Both the position numbers and the translations under genes were made by a program. The notes beneath the pieces are model-generated. The model did no database searches, was not told the origin of the DNA, and saw nothing but the letters and a program-made list of their open reading frames with translations. Of a DNA stretch of 64,000 nucleotides, positions 1 through 7,630 are shown piece after piece. The DNA is taken from contig NZ_CP022314.1 of the NCBI RefSeq assembly GCF_003352915.1, positions 924,360 to 988,359 of the forward strand. The letters are read 5' to 3'. How positions within the stretch are numbered: the stretch's first letter is position 1; the number at the start of each line of letters is the position of its first letter. The DNA comes from Arthrobacter sp. PM3 (lineage in GTDB: Bacteria; Actinomycetota; Actinomycetes; Actinomycetales; Micrococcaceae).

Positions 1-1
1 C

Positions 2-604
2 GCCCGGGCACTGTTCGGCATCGACCGGCGGGACAGCGGTGACATCCTCATCCGCGGGAAGAAAATCAACCTCAATTCCCCCCAGCAGGCAATTGACGCC
101 GGAGTCGCCCTGATCCCCGAGGACCGGCGGGCACAAGGCCTCGTTCTGGACCACTCGGTCCGGGACAATCTGCTACTGCCCCTGCTAGGCCAAATTATGC
201 GGGGACCGTTGCTTGATTCGACGAAGGGCAAGGATCTGTCTTCGTCTCTCATCCAGAAGTTCGCGGTCAAGGTCGCCCACCCCAACCGCCCGGTGCGGCT
301 GCTTTCGGGCGGAAACCAGCAGAAAGTGGTGATCGCCAAGTGGCTCGGCACCGACCCGGACATCCTGATTCTGGACGAACCCACAGCCGGCGTCGACATC
401 GGCACAAAGAGCGAGATCCTGGACATGATCCGCGAACTCGCCAGCGCCGGAAAAGCCGTCATCGTCATCTCCTCCGAATACCCGGAACTACTCGCGGTCA
501 GCGACCGCGTCCTCGTCCTCAAGGACGGCTCCGTCATCCGTGACATCCCCCGCAGCGATATCGCTGACGAGGAATATCTTCAACTTGCAGTCCAGGGAGT
601 CTGA
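2..604 (+). CDS. Sugar ABC transporter ATP-binding protein, C-terminal part (5'-truncated by window)
   Basis: The reading frame is already open at the window edge, so only about the last 200 residues are seen. These are the second nucleotide-binding half of a ribose-type (RbsA/MglA-like) ATPase: an 'LIPEDRRAQGLVLD' stretch typical of this family, the ABC signature LSGGNQQK and the Walker B run ILILDEPTAGVDIG. It energises uptake of a monosaccharide-like substrate with the permease that starts 3 bp downstream; the binding protein must lie upstream of the window. Position next to a levoglucosan-type pathway suggests that an anhydrosugar or related sugar is imported (inference). Confidence 0.93.
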   Translation, partial: ARALFGIDRRDSGDILIRGKKINLNSPQQAIDAGVALIPEDRRAQGLVLDHSVRDNLLLPLLGQIMRGPLLDSTKGKDLSSSLIQKFAVKVAHPNRPVRLLSGGNQQKVVIAKWLGTDPDILILDEPTAGVDIGTKSEILDMIRELASAGKAVIVISSEYPELLAVSDRVLVLKDGSVIRDIPRSDIADEEYLQLAVQGV

Positions 605-607
605 ACA

Positions 608-1594
608 GTGAGCAAGGCAAACACCATCTCCGCCCGGGAAACGGCGGAACACCGCAATTTTGGCACGGTCCTCAAAGAGCTCGACTGGCGGCGCTACGTC
701 ATCTACATCGGGTTCGTTGTTGTCTTCCTCTTCTTCGCAGTCCTGCTGCGCGACCAGGGATTCATGACCCCGCAAAACCTGCTGAACATTTTCCGGCAGA
801 CCGCCACCATCACCGTCATTGCAGTGGGCATGACCTATGTCATCTCCTGCGCTGAGATTGACCTCAGCGTCGGCTCAGTGGCCGGACTGGCCAGCGTCTG
901 CACGGCAATGGCGGTGTCGCAGTGGGGCCTGATCCCGGGCATCCTCGCCGGCCTCGCCGTCGGACTCATCGTCGGGTCCATCAATGGCGCGCTGGTCAGC
1001 CTCCTGGGTATCCCCTCCTTCCTGGTGACGCTCGGCATGCTGGGCATCGCCGCGGGCGTCGCCCAGTGGATCACCGCCTCGGCCCCCCAGCCGATCCTCA
1101 ACGACGCGTTCAACATGATTTTTGGATCCGGGGACTTCGGACCCGTTCCCGGCCTGGTCGTCTGGAGCGCCCTCTTCGTTGCCGTCGGCGCCGTCGTATT
1201 GAACCGCACCAAGTTCGGCCGCCAGGTGCTCGCTACCGGCGGCAACCGGAACGCTGCCGAGTTCACCGGCATCAACACCAAGCGCATTAAGTTCCAGGTG
1301 CTCCTCATCTCGGGCATGGTCGCGAGCGTCGCCGGCATGCTGTATGCAGGGCGCCTCCAGTCCGGCCGGTTCCAGTGGGGATCGGGTGATGAACTCTCCG
1401 CCATCGCCGCCGTCATCCTCGGCGGGACAAGCCTCTTCGGCGGATTCGGCTCCATCATCGGAACTCTCTTCGGCGCCCTCCTGATTGGCCTGATCAACAA
1501 CGGCCTGATTCTGGCCGGTCTGGACAGCAGCCAACAACAGGTGGTCCGTGGCGCCATCATCATCCTGGCCGTCGCGCTGGCCCGGAAGAAGTAG
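608..1594 (+). CDS. Sugar ABC transporter permease (RbsC/BPD_transp_2 family)
   Basis: A 328-residue membrane protein with about nine or ten hydrophobic segments and the family hallmarks VGMTYVISCAEIDLSVGS and AIAAVILGGTSLFGGFGSIIGTL. It forms the transmembrane channel of the ribose-type importer whose ATPase ends 3 bp before it. The start is GTG at 608, giving no overlap with the preceding TGA. The next gene begins 6 bp after the stop, so it sits in one operon with the dehydrogenase/isomerase genes. Substrate is not evident from the protein itself; an anhydrosugar is inferred from the neighbours. Confidence 0.92.
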   Translation: MSKANTISARETAEHRNFGTVLKELDWRRYVIYIGFVVVFLFFAVLLRDQGFMTPQNLLNIFRQTATITVIAVGMTYVISCAEIDLSVGSVAGLASVCTAMAVSQWGLIPGILAGLAVGLIVGSINGALVSLLGIPSFLVTLGMLGIAAGVAQWITASAPQPILNDAFNMIFGSGDFGPVPGLVVWSALFVAVGAVVLNRTKFGRQVLATGGNRNAAEFTGINTKRIKFQVLLISGMVASVAGMLYAGRLQSGRFQWGSGDELSAIAAVILGGTSLFGGFGSIIGTLFGALLIGLINNGLILAGLDSSQQQVVRGAIIILAVALARKK

Positions 1595-1600
1595 AACCAC

Positions 1601-2755
1601 ATGGCCCTCAAACTACGGTCCGGAATCATCGGCACAGGATTCATGGGCTCAGTCCATGCCCACGCGGTGCGCGCGGCAGGCGGCGAAGTCAGTGCAATCG
1701 CCGGAAGCAGCCACGCTTCCGGCGAAGCAGCAGCAGCCGCGCTCGGCGCCCGAACAGCAGCCGAGTCCCCCGAAGCACTGATCGTACGGGACGACGTGGA
1801 TGTAATCCACATCTGCACCCCGAACGCGACCCACGCCGACCTCGCACGTAAGGCCGTCGCAGCCGGGAAAGCAGTTATCTGCGAGAAGCCGCTCGCCACC
1901 AGCGTTGAGGACGCCAGGGAACTTACGGACCTCGCCGATCGGGCAGGCGTTGTCGCGGCCGTGCCCTTCGTCTACAGGTTCTATCCGGCCGTCCGTGAGG
2001 CCCGCGACCGTATCCTGCGCGGCGACGCCGGCCGCCTCTGGCTGTTGCACGGTTCCTATCTGCAGGATTGGCTGGCAGGCGCGGAAGCCACAAACTGGCG
2101 GGTCGATTCAAAGCTCGGAGGAGCCTCCAGGGCTTTCGGTGACATCGGCGTGCACTGGTGTGACCTCATGGAGTTCACCACCGGACACAGAATCTCCAGG
2201 CTGGTGGCAGCGACCAGCCGGGCCTACGATCAACGCGAATCCGGCGGCCAGTTGTCCTCCGTTGCTACCGAGGACGGCGCCACGCTCCTGTTCGAGACCG
2301 ACAAGGGGGCCACAGGCTCCCTCGTCGTCAGCCAGGTCAGCCCGGGCCGCAAGAACCGGCTGTGGTTCTCCTTCGACGGAACCGAAGCGTCATTCAGCTT
2401 CAACCAGGAACGACCGGACACCCTTCACATAGGACGCACGGATGCCAGTTCCGACATCCCCGTGGGCCCGGAGTCCCTTTCCACCCCGGGCGGCAGACGC
2501 TACGCCAAACTTCCGCCGGGACATCCCCAGGGCTACCAGGACAGCTTCAACTCCTTCGTCGCCGACGTCTACGCAGCCGTTCAGGGACAGGCACCCGAGG
2601 GCCTGCCCACTTTCCGGGACGGGCTGCGTGCAGCGCTCCTGACGGATGCGCTTGTCACCTCCGCTGCGCAACAGTCGTGGGTAGACGTTGCCGGCACGGA
2701 CACCCCCTTCGAATTACTCAAGTCTTCCTCCGCATCGGAAAGGCAGAAACAATGA
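1601..2755 (+). CDS. Gfo/Idh/MocA oxidoreductase, candidate 3-keto-glucose reductase of the levoglucosan pathway
   Basis: A 384-residue two-domain NAD(P)-dependent dehydrogenase: N-terminal Rossmann motif GIIGTGFMGSVHAHA, the 'HICTPNATHADLARKA' stretch and the conserved CEKPL lysine loop, then a C-terminal alpha/beta domain with FGDIGVHWCDLMEF, where the catalytic Asp/His pair of the family lies. It overlaps the next gene by ATGA. In the levoglucosan pathway described from Bacillus smithii (from memory) a second Gfo/Idh/MocA enzyme, LgdC, reduces 3-keto-glucose to glucose with NADH; this gene is the natural candidate because the other dehydrogenase here resembles LgdA. The precise substrate is an inference. 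Confidence 0.85.
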   Translation: MALKLRSGIIGTGFMGSVHAHAVRAAGGEVSAIAGSSHASGEAAAAALGARTAAESPEALIVRDDVDVIHICTPNATHADLARKAVAAGKAVICEKPLATSVEDARELTDLADRAGVVAAVPFVYRFYPAVREARDRILRGDAGRLWLLHGSYLQDWLAGAEATNWRVDSKLGGASRAFGDIGVHWCDLMEFTTGHRISRLVAATSRAYDQRESGGQLSSVATEDGATLLFETDKGATGSLVVSQVSPGRKNRLWFSFDGTEASFSFNQERPDTLHIGRTDASSDIPVGPESLSTPGGRRYAKLPPGHPQGYQDSFNSFVADVYAAVQGQAPEGLPTFRDGLRAALLTDALVTSAAQQSWVDVAGTDTPFELLKSSSASERQKQ

Positions 2756-3573
2756 AACTTGGTTACTGTTCCATCACTTGGGGCGGCGTCGTTGGCCACC
2801 CGCAGGGCGTAACGAGCGTCAAGGATCTCTTTTACATGACCCACGGCTCCATGAGGGACGCCGTCAAGGACATCGCATCCGTCGGCTATCAGGGTGTGGA
2901 GATGTTCGACGGGAATCTTGTGGAGTACGCAGAGAAGCCCGAGGAACTCAAAGAAATCCTGAGTAGTTCGGGAGTCGCACTGACAAGTGTGTATACCGGG
3001 GCAAACTTCATCTACGCCGACATCCTCCCGGACGAAATGCACCGCATTCACCGCGCCGCCGAATTGGCCGCGGGCTTCGGAGCGGAACGGCTCGTAGTTG
3101 GAGGCGGAGCACGGCGCGCGGCCGGAACCACCGACGAGGACTACCAACGCCTCGGTGGGGCGCTGGACAGCGTAGCGGACATCGCAGAAAGCTTTGGCCT
3201 GTCGGCAAGCTACCACCCGCACCTGAGCACCATCGTCGAGGGCCCGGAGGAGCTGGACCGGCTCATGCCGCTGACCCGAATCGGCTTCTGCCCGGACACC
3301 GCACACCTTGCAGCGGGCGGCGCAGACCCGGCCGCAGTCATCCGGAAGTACCCCGACAGGATCCAGCACGTCCACCTCAAGGACTTCCAGAAGGACCCCT
3401 TTAATTTCCTGCCACTCGGACAGGGTGAACTCGACTTCCCGGACATCATCGCCGCGATCCGCGAAAGCGGATACGACAGCTGGCTCATGGTCGAACTCGA
3501 CAACTACGACGGCGACCCGCGGGCCGCCGCGGAAATCAGCAAAAAATACCTGGAAAAGCTCCTCTCTAGCTAA
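2752..3573 (+). CDS. Sugar phosphate isomerase/epimerase-type TIM barrel protein, candidate LgdB
   Basis: A 273-residue AP-endonuclease-2-like TIM barrel beginning MKLGYCSITWGGVVG. The ATG at 2752 overlaps the stop of the preceding gene (ATGA), which decides the start although the frame is open further upstream. Metal-binding candidates are seen in HLSTIVEGPEEL, GFCPDTAHLAAGG, HVHLKDF and LMVELDNYDGDP, the usual Glu/Asp/His/Glu set of xylose-isomerase-like folds. In the levoglucosan route such proteins (LgdB1/LgdB2) act on 3-keto-levoglucosan by beta-elimination and on the resulting glucal by hydration; which step this one would take cannot be read from sequence. Confidence 0.85.
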   Translation: MKLGYCSITWGGVVGHPQGVTSVKDLFYMTHGSMRDAVKDIASVGYQGVEMFDGNLVEYAEKPEELKEILSSSGVALTSVYTGANFIYADILPDEMHRIHRAAELAAGFGAERLVVGGGARRAAGTTDEDYQRLGGALDSVADIAESFGLSASYHPHLSTIVEGPEELDRLMPLTRIGFCPDTAHLAAGGADPAAVIRKYPDRIQHVHLKDFQKDPFNFLPLGQGELDFPDIIAAIRESGYDSWLMVELDNYDGDPRAAAEISKKYLEKLLSS

Positions 3574-3639
3574 TTTTTCAACCGCAGGGGACTGCCTTGG
3601 ACGGCATCCGCCCCGCCTCCCGGAAGGAACAACATTCAC

Positions 3640-4812
3640 ATGAAAAACCTCAACGTCGGCCTCATCGGAGGCGGCTTCATGGGCAAGGCCCACTCCCTGG
3701 CATATGCCGCCATGCCCATGTTCTTTTGGCCGGCACCGGCACTCCCGGTCCGCAAGGTCATCGCTGAAGCCAACCCGGACCTCGCCGCCGAAGCGGCGCG
3801 CCGCTTCGGGTTCGAGAACTCCACCGCTGACTGGCGGAGCATCATTGACGATCCAGACATCCACGTCGTAGACATCGCCACACCCAACCATCTCCACGCC
3901 GAAATCGCCATCGCCGCCGCCGAAGCAGGCAAGCACATCATCTGCGAAAAGCCGCTGGCCCGCACCGGCGAAGAATCCAAGGCGATGTACGACGCTGTCA
4001 AAGACAAGAACATCGTCCACATGGTCGCCTTCAACTACCGGCGCACCCCCGCAGTCGCGCTGGCGAAGAAATACATCGAGGAAGGGGCAATCGGACAAAT
4101 CCTCAACTTCCGCGGCACCTATCTGCAGGACTGGAGCGCCGACCCGAACTCCCCCCTGTCCTGGCGGTTCCAGAAGTCCATCGCAGGTTCCGGTGCCCTT
4201 GGCGACATCGCAACGCATGTCATTGACATGGCCAGGTACCTCGTCGGCGAGTTCAGCGCCGTCAATGCCGTCCTGTCGACCTGGATCCCGGAACGACCGC
4301 TCCAGGCAGGCGGGGCGGACGCACTCGGCACCGTACGCGGCGGGGAAGGCCCGCGCGGCCAGGTTGATGTCGATGATGAAGTCATGACCATGATCCGCTT
4401 CGCCAACGGGGCCGTCGGATCCGTCGAAGCGACACGCAACGCTCATGGAAGGAACAACTACATCACCTTCGAAATCCACGGAACCGAGGGCAGCATCGTC
4501 TTCAACTACGAACGGCGCGACGAACTGCAGGTCTGCTTCGCGTCCGACCAGGGCGACCGCCGCGGATTCCGCACCATCTACACCGGTCCGGCACATCCCT
4601 ACGGAGAAGGACTCTGGCCCATTCCTGCCCTCGGCATTGGCTACGGCGAAACGAAGATCATCGAGGCCTATGACTTCTTCAAAGCCATCGCAGAAGGCGG
4701 CAGCGTAAGCCCCAACTTTGCCGACGGCTATCAGGTTGCCCTCATCGACGACGCGATCGTCGAATCAGCTGCAAAAGAATCCTGGGTTGAGGTCCCGCAG
4801 ATCGGCGCGTAA
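3640..4812 (+). CDS. lgdA: Levoglucosan dehydrogenase (Gfo/Idh/MocA family)
   Basis: 390 residues, the same length as I recall for the structurally characterised levoglucosan dehydrogenase of Pseudarthrobacter phenanthrenivorans, which it strongly resembles from memory across its whole length. NAD-binding motif GLIGGGFMGKAHSLAYA is at the N-terminus; the catalytic-type residues are Lys104 in CEKPL and Asp189/His193 in GALGDIATH. The enzyme oxidises the C3 hydroxyl of levoglucosan (1,6-anhydroglucose) with NAD+. A GGAAGGAA ribosome site lies 10 bp before the ATG. It lies 66 bp after the TIM-barrel gene and is followed by an unusual hairpin region. No database comparison was run, so the specific name rests on recall plus gene context. 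Confidence 0.8.
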   Translation: MKNLNVGLIGGGFMGKAHSLAYAAMPMFFWPAPALPVRKVIAEANPDLAAEAARRFGFENSTADWRSIIDDPDIHVVDIATPNHLHAEIAIAAAEAGKHIICEKPLARTGEESKAMYDAVKDKNIVHMVAFNYRRTPAVALAKKYIEEGAIGQILNFRGTYLQDWSADPNSPLSWRFQKSIAGSGALGDIATHVIDMARYLVGEFSAVNAVLSTWIPERPLQAGGADALGTVRGGEGPRGQVDVDDEVMTMIRFANGAVGSVEATRNAHGRNNYITFEIHGTEGSIVFNYERRDELQVCFASDQGDRRGFRTIYTGPAHPYGEGLWPIPALGIGYGETKIIEAYDFFKAIAEGGSVSPNFADGYQVALIDDAIVESAAKESWVEVPQIGA

Positions 4813-4816
4813 TAGC

Positions 4817-4868
4817 GGTTCAGGGGGACACCGGTTCAGGGGGACGGCGCCAGCTGTCCCCCTGAACC
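4817..4868. repeat. Duplicated hairpin arm after lgdA
   Basis: The 13-mer GGTTCAGGGGGAC occurs at 4817-4829 and again at 4833-4845, and its exact reverse complement lies at 4856-4868. Either copy can pair with the single opposite arm; the second gives a 13-bp stem with a 10-nt loop and the first a 14-bp stem with a 24-nt loop. There is no T-run after it, so it looks more like an intra-operon mRNA-processing, stabilising or attenuating element than a standard terminator. Confidence 0.8.
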
Positions 4869-4873
4869 CCAAA

Positions 4874-4889
4874 ATCGATACATCGATAC
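4874..4889. repeat. Tandem ATCGATAC pair before the ABM gene
   Basis: Two perfect adjacent copies of ATCGATAC end 12 bp before the start codon at 4902 and contain the palindrome ATCGAT twice. It could be a small operator or simply a local duplication; the ribosome site (AAGGATGG) follows directly. Confidence 0.6.
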
Positions 4890-4901
4890 AAGGATGGAAA
4901 C

Positions 4902-5225
4902 ATGGCCAGCACACTCCCGGCTCAACGCAGCGCAGCAGAAGTCTGGCTGATGCCCGTCTTCATAGCCAAAGAAGGGCGCGGCGGCGAAGTGCGGGAAGCA
5001 CTCGCCAAGCTGCAGTCAGCGAGCCGCAATGATCCGGGCTGTCTGGAATACACGGTCTTTGCCGACGACCAGCGCGCGGGGACCTTCGTGCTGTTTGAGG
5101 GATGGAACAGCCACAAAGACCTCATTGACCACAACGAGAAGAGTCACGTGAAGGATTTTGTGGAGATGGTGGCGCCGCTGCTGGCCGTGCCATTTTCGGT
5201 GACTCCCCTTACGCCGCTGGCCTGA
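4902..5225 (+). CDS. Putative ABM-domain quinol-monooxygenase-like protein
   Basis: A 107-residue protein of the antibiotic biosynthesis monooxygenase (ABM) fold, the YgiN-like dimeric alpha-beta barrel. Seen features are the N-terminal 'VWLMPVFIAKEGRGGEVREALAKL' strand-helix, the central 'DPGCLEYTVFADDQRAGTFVLFEGW' and the terminal helix 'HVKDFVEMVAPLL', which follow the family pattern in order and length. No metal or flavin site is expected in the family. It stands between levoglucosan dehydrogenase and the second TIM-barrel gene, so it is probably expressed with them, but ABM proteins have no established role in anhydrosugar breakdown. Disposal of a reactive enone intermediate or a lyase-like role is conceivable, not shown. 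Confidence 0.8.
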   Translation: MASTLPAQRSAAEVWLMPVFIAKEGRGGEVREALAKLQSASRNDPGCLEYTVFADDQRAGTFVLFEGWNSHKDLIDHNEKSHVKDFVEMVAPLLAVPFSVTPLTPLA

Positions 5226-5319
5226 CAAGAGCCAGGGGCCATCGCGGAAAGCAGCTCTGTGGCCAACCCTGAGCAACATCATCCGATTCCCCCGTCCCAA
5301 CACGCAGTAGGAGCCTGAC

Positions 5320-6315
5320 ATGCCCCGCCCGTACACCCTGTTCACCGGCCAGTGGGCCGACCTGCCCTTCGAGGAAGTCGCCCGCCTCGCCTCCGGCTGG
5401 GGCTACGACGGCCTGGAAATCGCCGTGTCCGGGGACCACCTGGACGCCTGGCGCTGGGACGAACCCGGCTACGTCGAATCCAAACTCGCCATCCTGGACA
5501 AATACAACCTCAAGGTCTGGGCCATCTCCAACCACCTCAAAGGCCAGGCCGTCTGCGATGACCCCATCGACTTCCGCCACGAGGCGATCGTCGGCCCCAG
5601 GGTCTGGGGCGACGGCGACCCCGAAGGCGTCCGGGCCCGCGCCGCCGAGGAAATGCAGCACACCGCCCGGCTCGCCAAGGCCCTGGGCGTGGACACCGTC
5701 GTCGGGTTCACCGGCTCCTCGATCTGGCAGTACGTCGCGATGTTCCCGCCCGTCCCGGACAAGGTCATCGACGCCGGCTACCAGGACTTCGCCGACCGCT
5801 GGAACCCCATCCTGGACGTCTTCGACGAGTGCGGGGTCCGCTTTGCCCACGAAGTCCACCCGTCCGAGATCGCCTACGACTACTGGACCACCGTCCGCAC
5901 CCTCGAGGCGATCGGCCACCGCGAGGCCTTCGGCCTGAACTGGGACCCTTCCCACATGATGTGGCAGGGCATCGACCCCGTCTCCTTCATCTGGGACTTC
6001 AAGGACCGGATCTACCACGTGGACTGCAAGGACACCAAGGTCCGCCAGACCGGCCGGAACACCGTCCTGGGCTCCCACCTGCCCTGGGGCGACCCCCGCC
6101 GCGGCTGGGACTTCGTCTCCGCCGGCCGCGGCGACGTCCCCTGGGAAGCGTCCTTCCGCGCCCTCACCGCGATCGGCTACACCGGGCCCATCTCGATCGA
6201 ATGGGAAGACGCCGGCATGGACCGGCTCCACGGCGCCCCCGAAGCCCTCGCCGCCCTGAAAAAGTTCGACTTCCCGGCCTCGAACACCTCCTTCGACGCC
6301 GCGTTCAAGCAGTAA
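5320..6315 (+). CDS. Sugar phosphate isomerase/epimerase-type TIM barrel protein, second candidate LgdB
   Basis: 331 residues, xylose-isomerase-like TIM barrel beginning MPRPYTLFTGQWADLPFEE. Likely metal ligands lie in VRFAHEVHPSEIAYDY, NWDPSHMMWQG, HVDCKDTKV and PISIEWEDAG. An AGGAG ribosome site precedes the ATG by 6 bp. It is longer than the 273-residue barrel at 2752-3573 and the two are not close copies, which fits two different chemical steps (elimination and hydration) in the levoglucosan route; assignment of each step is inference. Codon use is markedly more G/C-ending than in its neighbours, especially the regulator that follows after 11 bp. Confidence 0.85.
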   Translation: MPRPYTLFTGQWADLPFEEVARLASGWGYDGLEIAVSGDHLDAWRWDEPGYVESKLAILDKYNLKVWAISNHLKGQAVCDDPIDFRHEAIVGPRVWGDGDPEGVRARAAEEMQHTARLAKALGVDTVVGFTGSSIWQYVAMFPPVPDKVIDAGYQDFADRWNPILDVFDECGVRFAHEVHPSEIAYDYWTTVRTLEAIGHREAFGLNWDPSHMMWQGIDPVSFIWDFKDRIYHVDCKDTKVRQTGRNTVLGSHLPWGDPRRGWDFVSAGRGDVPWEASFRALTAIGYTGPISIEWEDAGMDRLHGAPEALAALKKFDFPASNTSFDAAFKQ

Positions 6316-6326
6316 GGACTGAGGCC

Positions 6327-7532
6327 ATGACCGTTCCCCCTCGCGTTTCGGCGGGAGAGGTCTTCCAGCATTTCCGTGGCTCGCCACCGTTGACCCGGGC
6401 CCGGCTCTCAGTTCTAACAGGCCTTTCGCGCGCCGCCACTACAGACAGGATAAGAACCTTGGCGTCGCGGGGACTCATCGGACCCACCAACGAAGCGCCC
6501 TCGACGGGTGGCCGGCCATCCGCTCAGTATCGCCTCATGCCGAACGGCGGATTGGTCATGAGCGTCCTGCTCGGTGCCCACGAGGCAAAGGTGCAAGCCT
6601 TCGACCTGTCCGGGCAGCCGTTGAATGCTGCGAAGCGCGTGGAAACCGGCCGTGGCGGGCCTGCCGCTATCTTGGATTCCTGCTTGGCTGCGGCGACTTC
6701 ACACCTGAATTCCATGGACCCCATTCCCCTCCAGCTCGTAGCAACGGGCGTTGCCCTGGATGAAGATGCGCCGGATCTGGAATGGCCTGAACATTTTGGT
6801 GGCCGCCCGGTCGTCATCGATTCCGCGCTGGGGGCCATGGCAACCGCCGAGGCCCTGTCGCGAACCCCTCGTGCGCAAAACATGCTCTTTCTGGACGTGG
6901 GCAAGACCATTGACTGCGCCGTTCTCCTTCACGGAAGGACGCTGGGGGCTCTCAGGACGTCCAAGGGGGCCTTCGGGCACACTCCCGTGAAGAGCAAGTC
7001 GGCAAAGGGCACGTCGGTGCTGGCCTGCGCCTGCGGCACTACTAATTGCCTGCAGTCCATCGCAGGAGAAGAGGCAATAATTGCGAGCCTGTCGTCGGAC
7101 TCTAGAGACGAACCGGACGCGATCAGCGACGCTGTCCGGCGGGCCGATGCGGCTGCAGCCAGTGCCCTGCGACAAGCAGGTCGGGATATAGGTGACACCC
7201 TGTTAGGGAGCATCCACCTCCTTCGACCTGAGGTCATCACTGTCAGAACCCGGTGGCCGGGTGGCACTGACTTGCTACTGGCCGGCTTGAAGGAAGCAGT
7301 GTACGTCGGGGGCGCACCCGCTGCGACAGAGAATCTGGTCTTGGCAAGTTCCAGGAACGGGTCGCCCGCTACCGGGATTGCACTTCGAGCCATGGACACC
7401 GGACTGGCGGTGGAACAAGTGGACCGCTTGCTGTCGGCTCCGCCTGGCCTGAGCGGACAACTGGTCTGTCGGCCAGCACAGCGCAAGTCTACCGACCATC
7501 AGCGGGCGCACCTGCTGACCGGCCGCGGGTAG
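6327..7532 (+). CDS. ROK-family transcriptional regulator
   Basis: A 401-residue repressor-type protein: an N-terminal winged helix (about residues 15-70, with LTRARLSVLTGLSRAATTDRIRTLASRGLI) followed by a ROK sugar-kinase-like domain. The zinc-site motif is CACGTTNCLQ with Cys234, Cys236 and Cys241. The kinase-type ATP/sugar signature is weak, as usual for NagC/XylR-like regulators. The ATG at 6327 is 11 bp after the previous stop; the frame is open further upstream but runs through the preceding gene. It probably senses a pathway sugar and controls the levoglucosan operon. Codon bias is much lower than in the catabolic genes. Confidence 0.88.
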   Translation: MTVPPRVSAGEVFQHFRGSPPLTRARLSVLTGLSRAATTDRIRTLASRGLIGPTNEAPSTGGRPSAQYRLMPNGGLVMSVLLGAHEAKVQAFDLSGQPLNAAKRVETGRGGPAAILDSCLAAATSHLNSMDPIPLQLVATGVALDEDAPDLEWPEHFGGRPVVIDSALGAMATAEALSRTPRAQNMLFLDVGKTIDCAVLLHGRTLGALRTSKGAFGHTPVKSKSAKGTSVLACACGTTNCLQSIAGEEAIIASLSSDSRDEPDAISDAVRRADAAAASALRQAGRDIGDTLLGSIHLLRPEVITVRTRWPGGTDLLLAGLKEAVYVGGAPAATENLVLASSRNGSPATGIALRAMDTGLAVEQVDRLLSAPPGLSGQLVCRPAQRKSTDHQRAHLLTGRG

Positions 7533-7630
7533 AATTTATTGGCGATCGACGAGCCGTACAGCACGATCACTCTCTCTGTTGCAGCGACGCGGAACAGTGA
7601 ATCTCCGATTAGCAAGAAGGTTCCCAGCCT

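Noticed and set aside
2581..4596. 671-codon minus-strand frame
   Set aside because: Antisense to the TIM-barrel and lgdA genes; no domain-like sequence.
4817..4868. Ordinary terminator after lgdA
   Set aside because: No T-run follows, and a further pathway gene lies 33 bp downstream on the same strand; kept as a repeat/hairpin instead.
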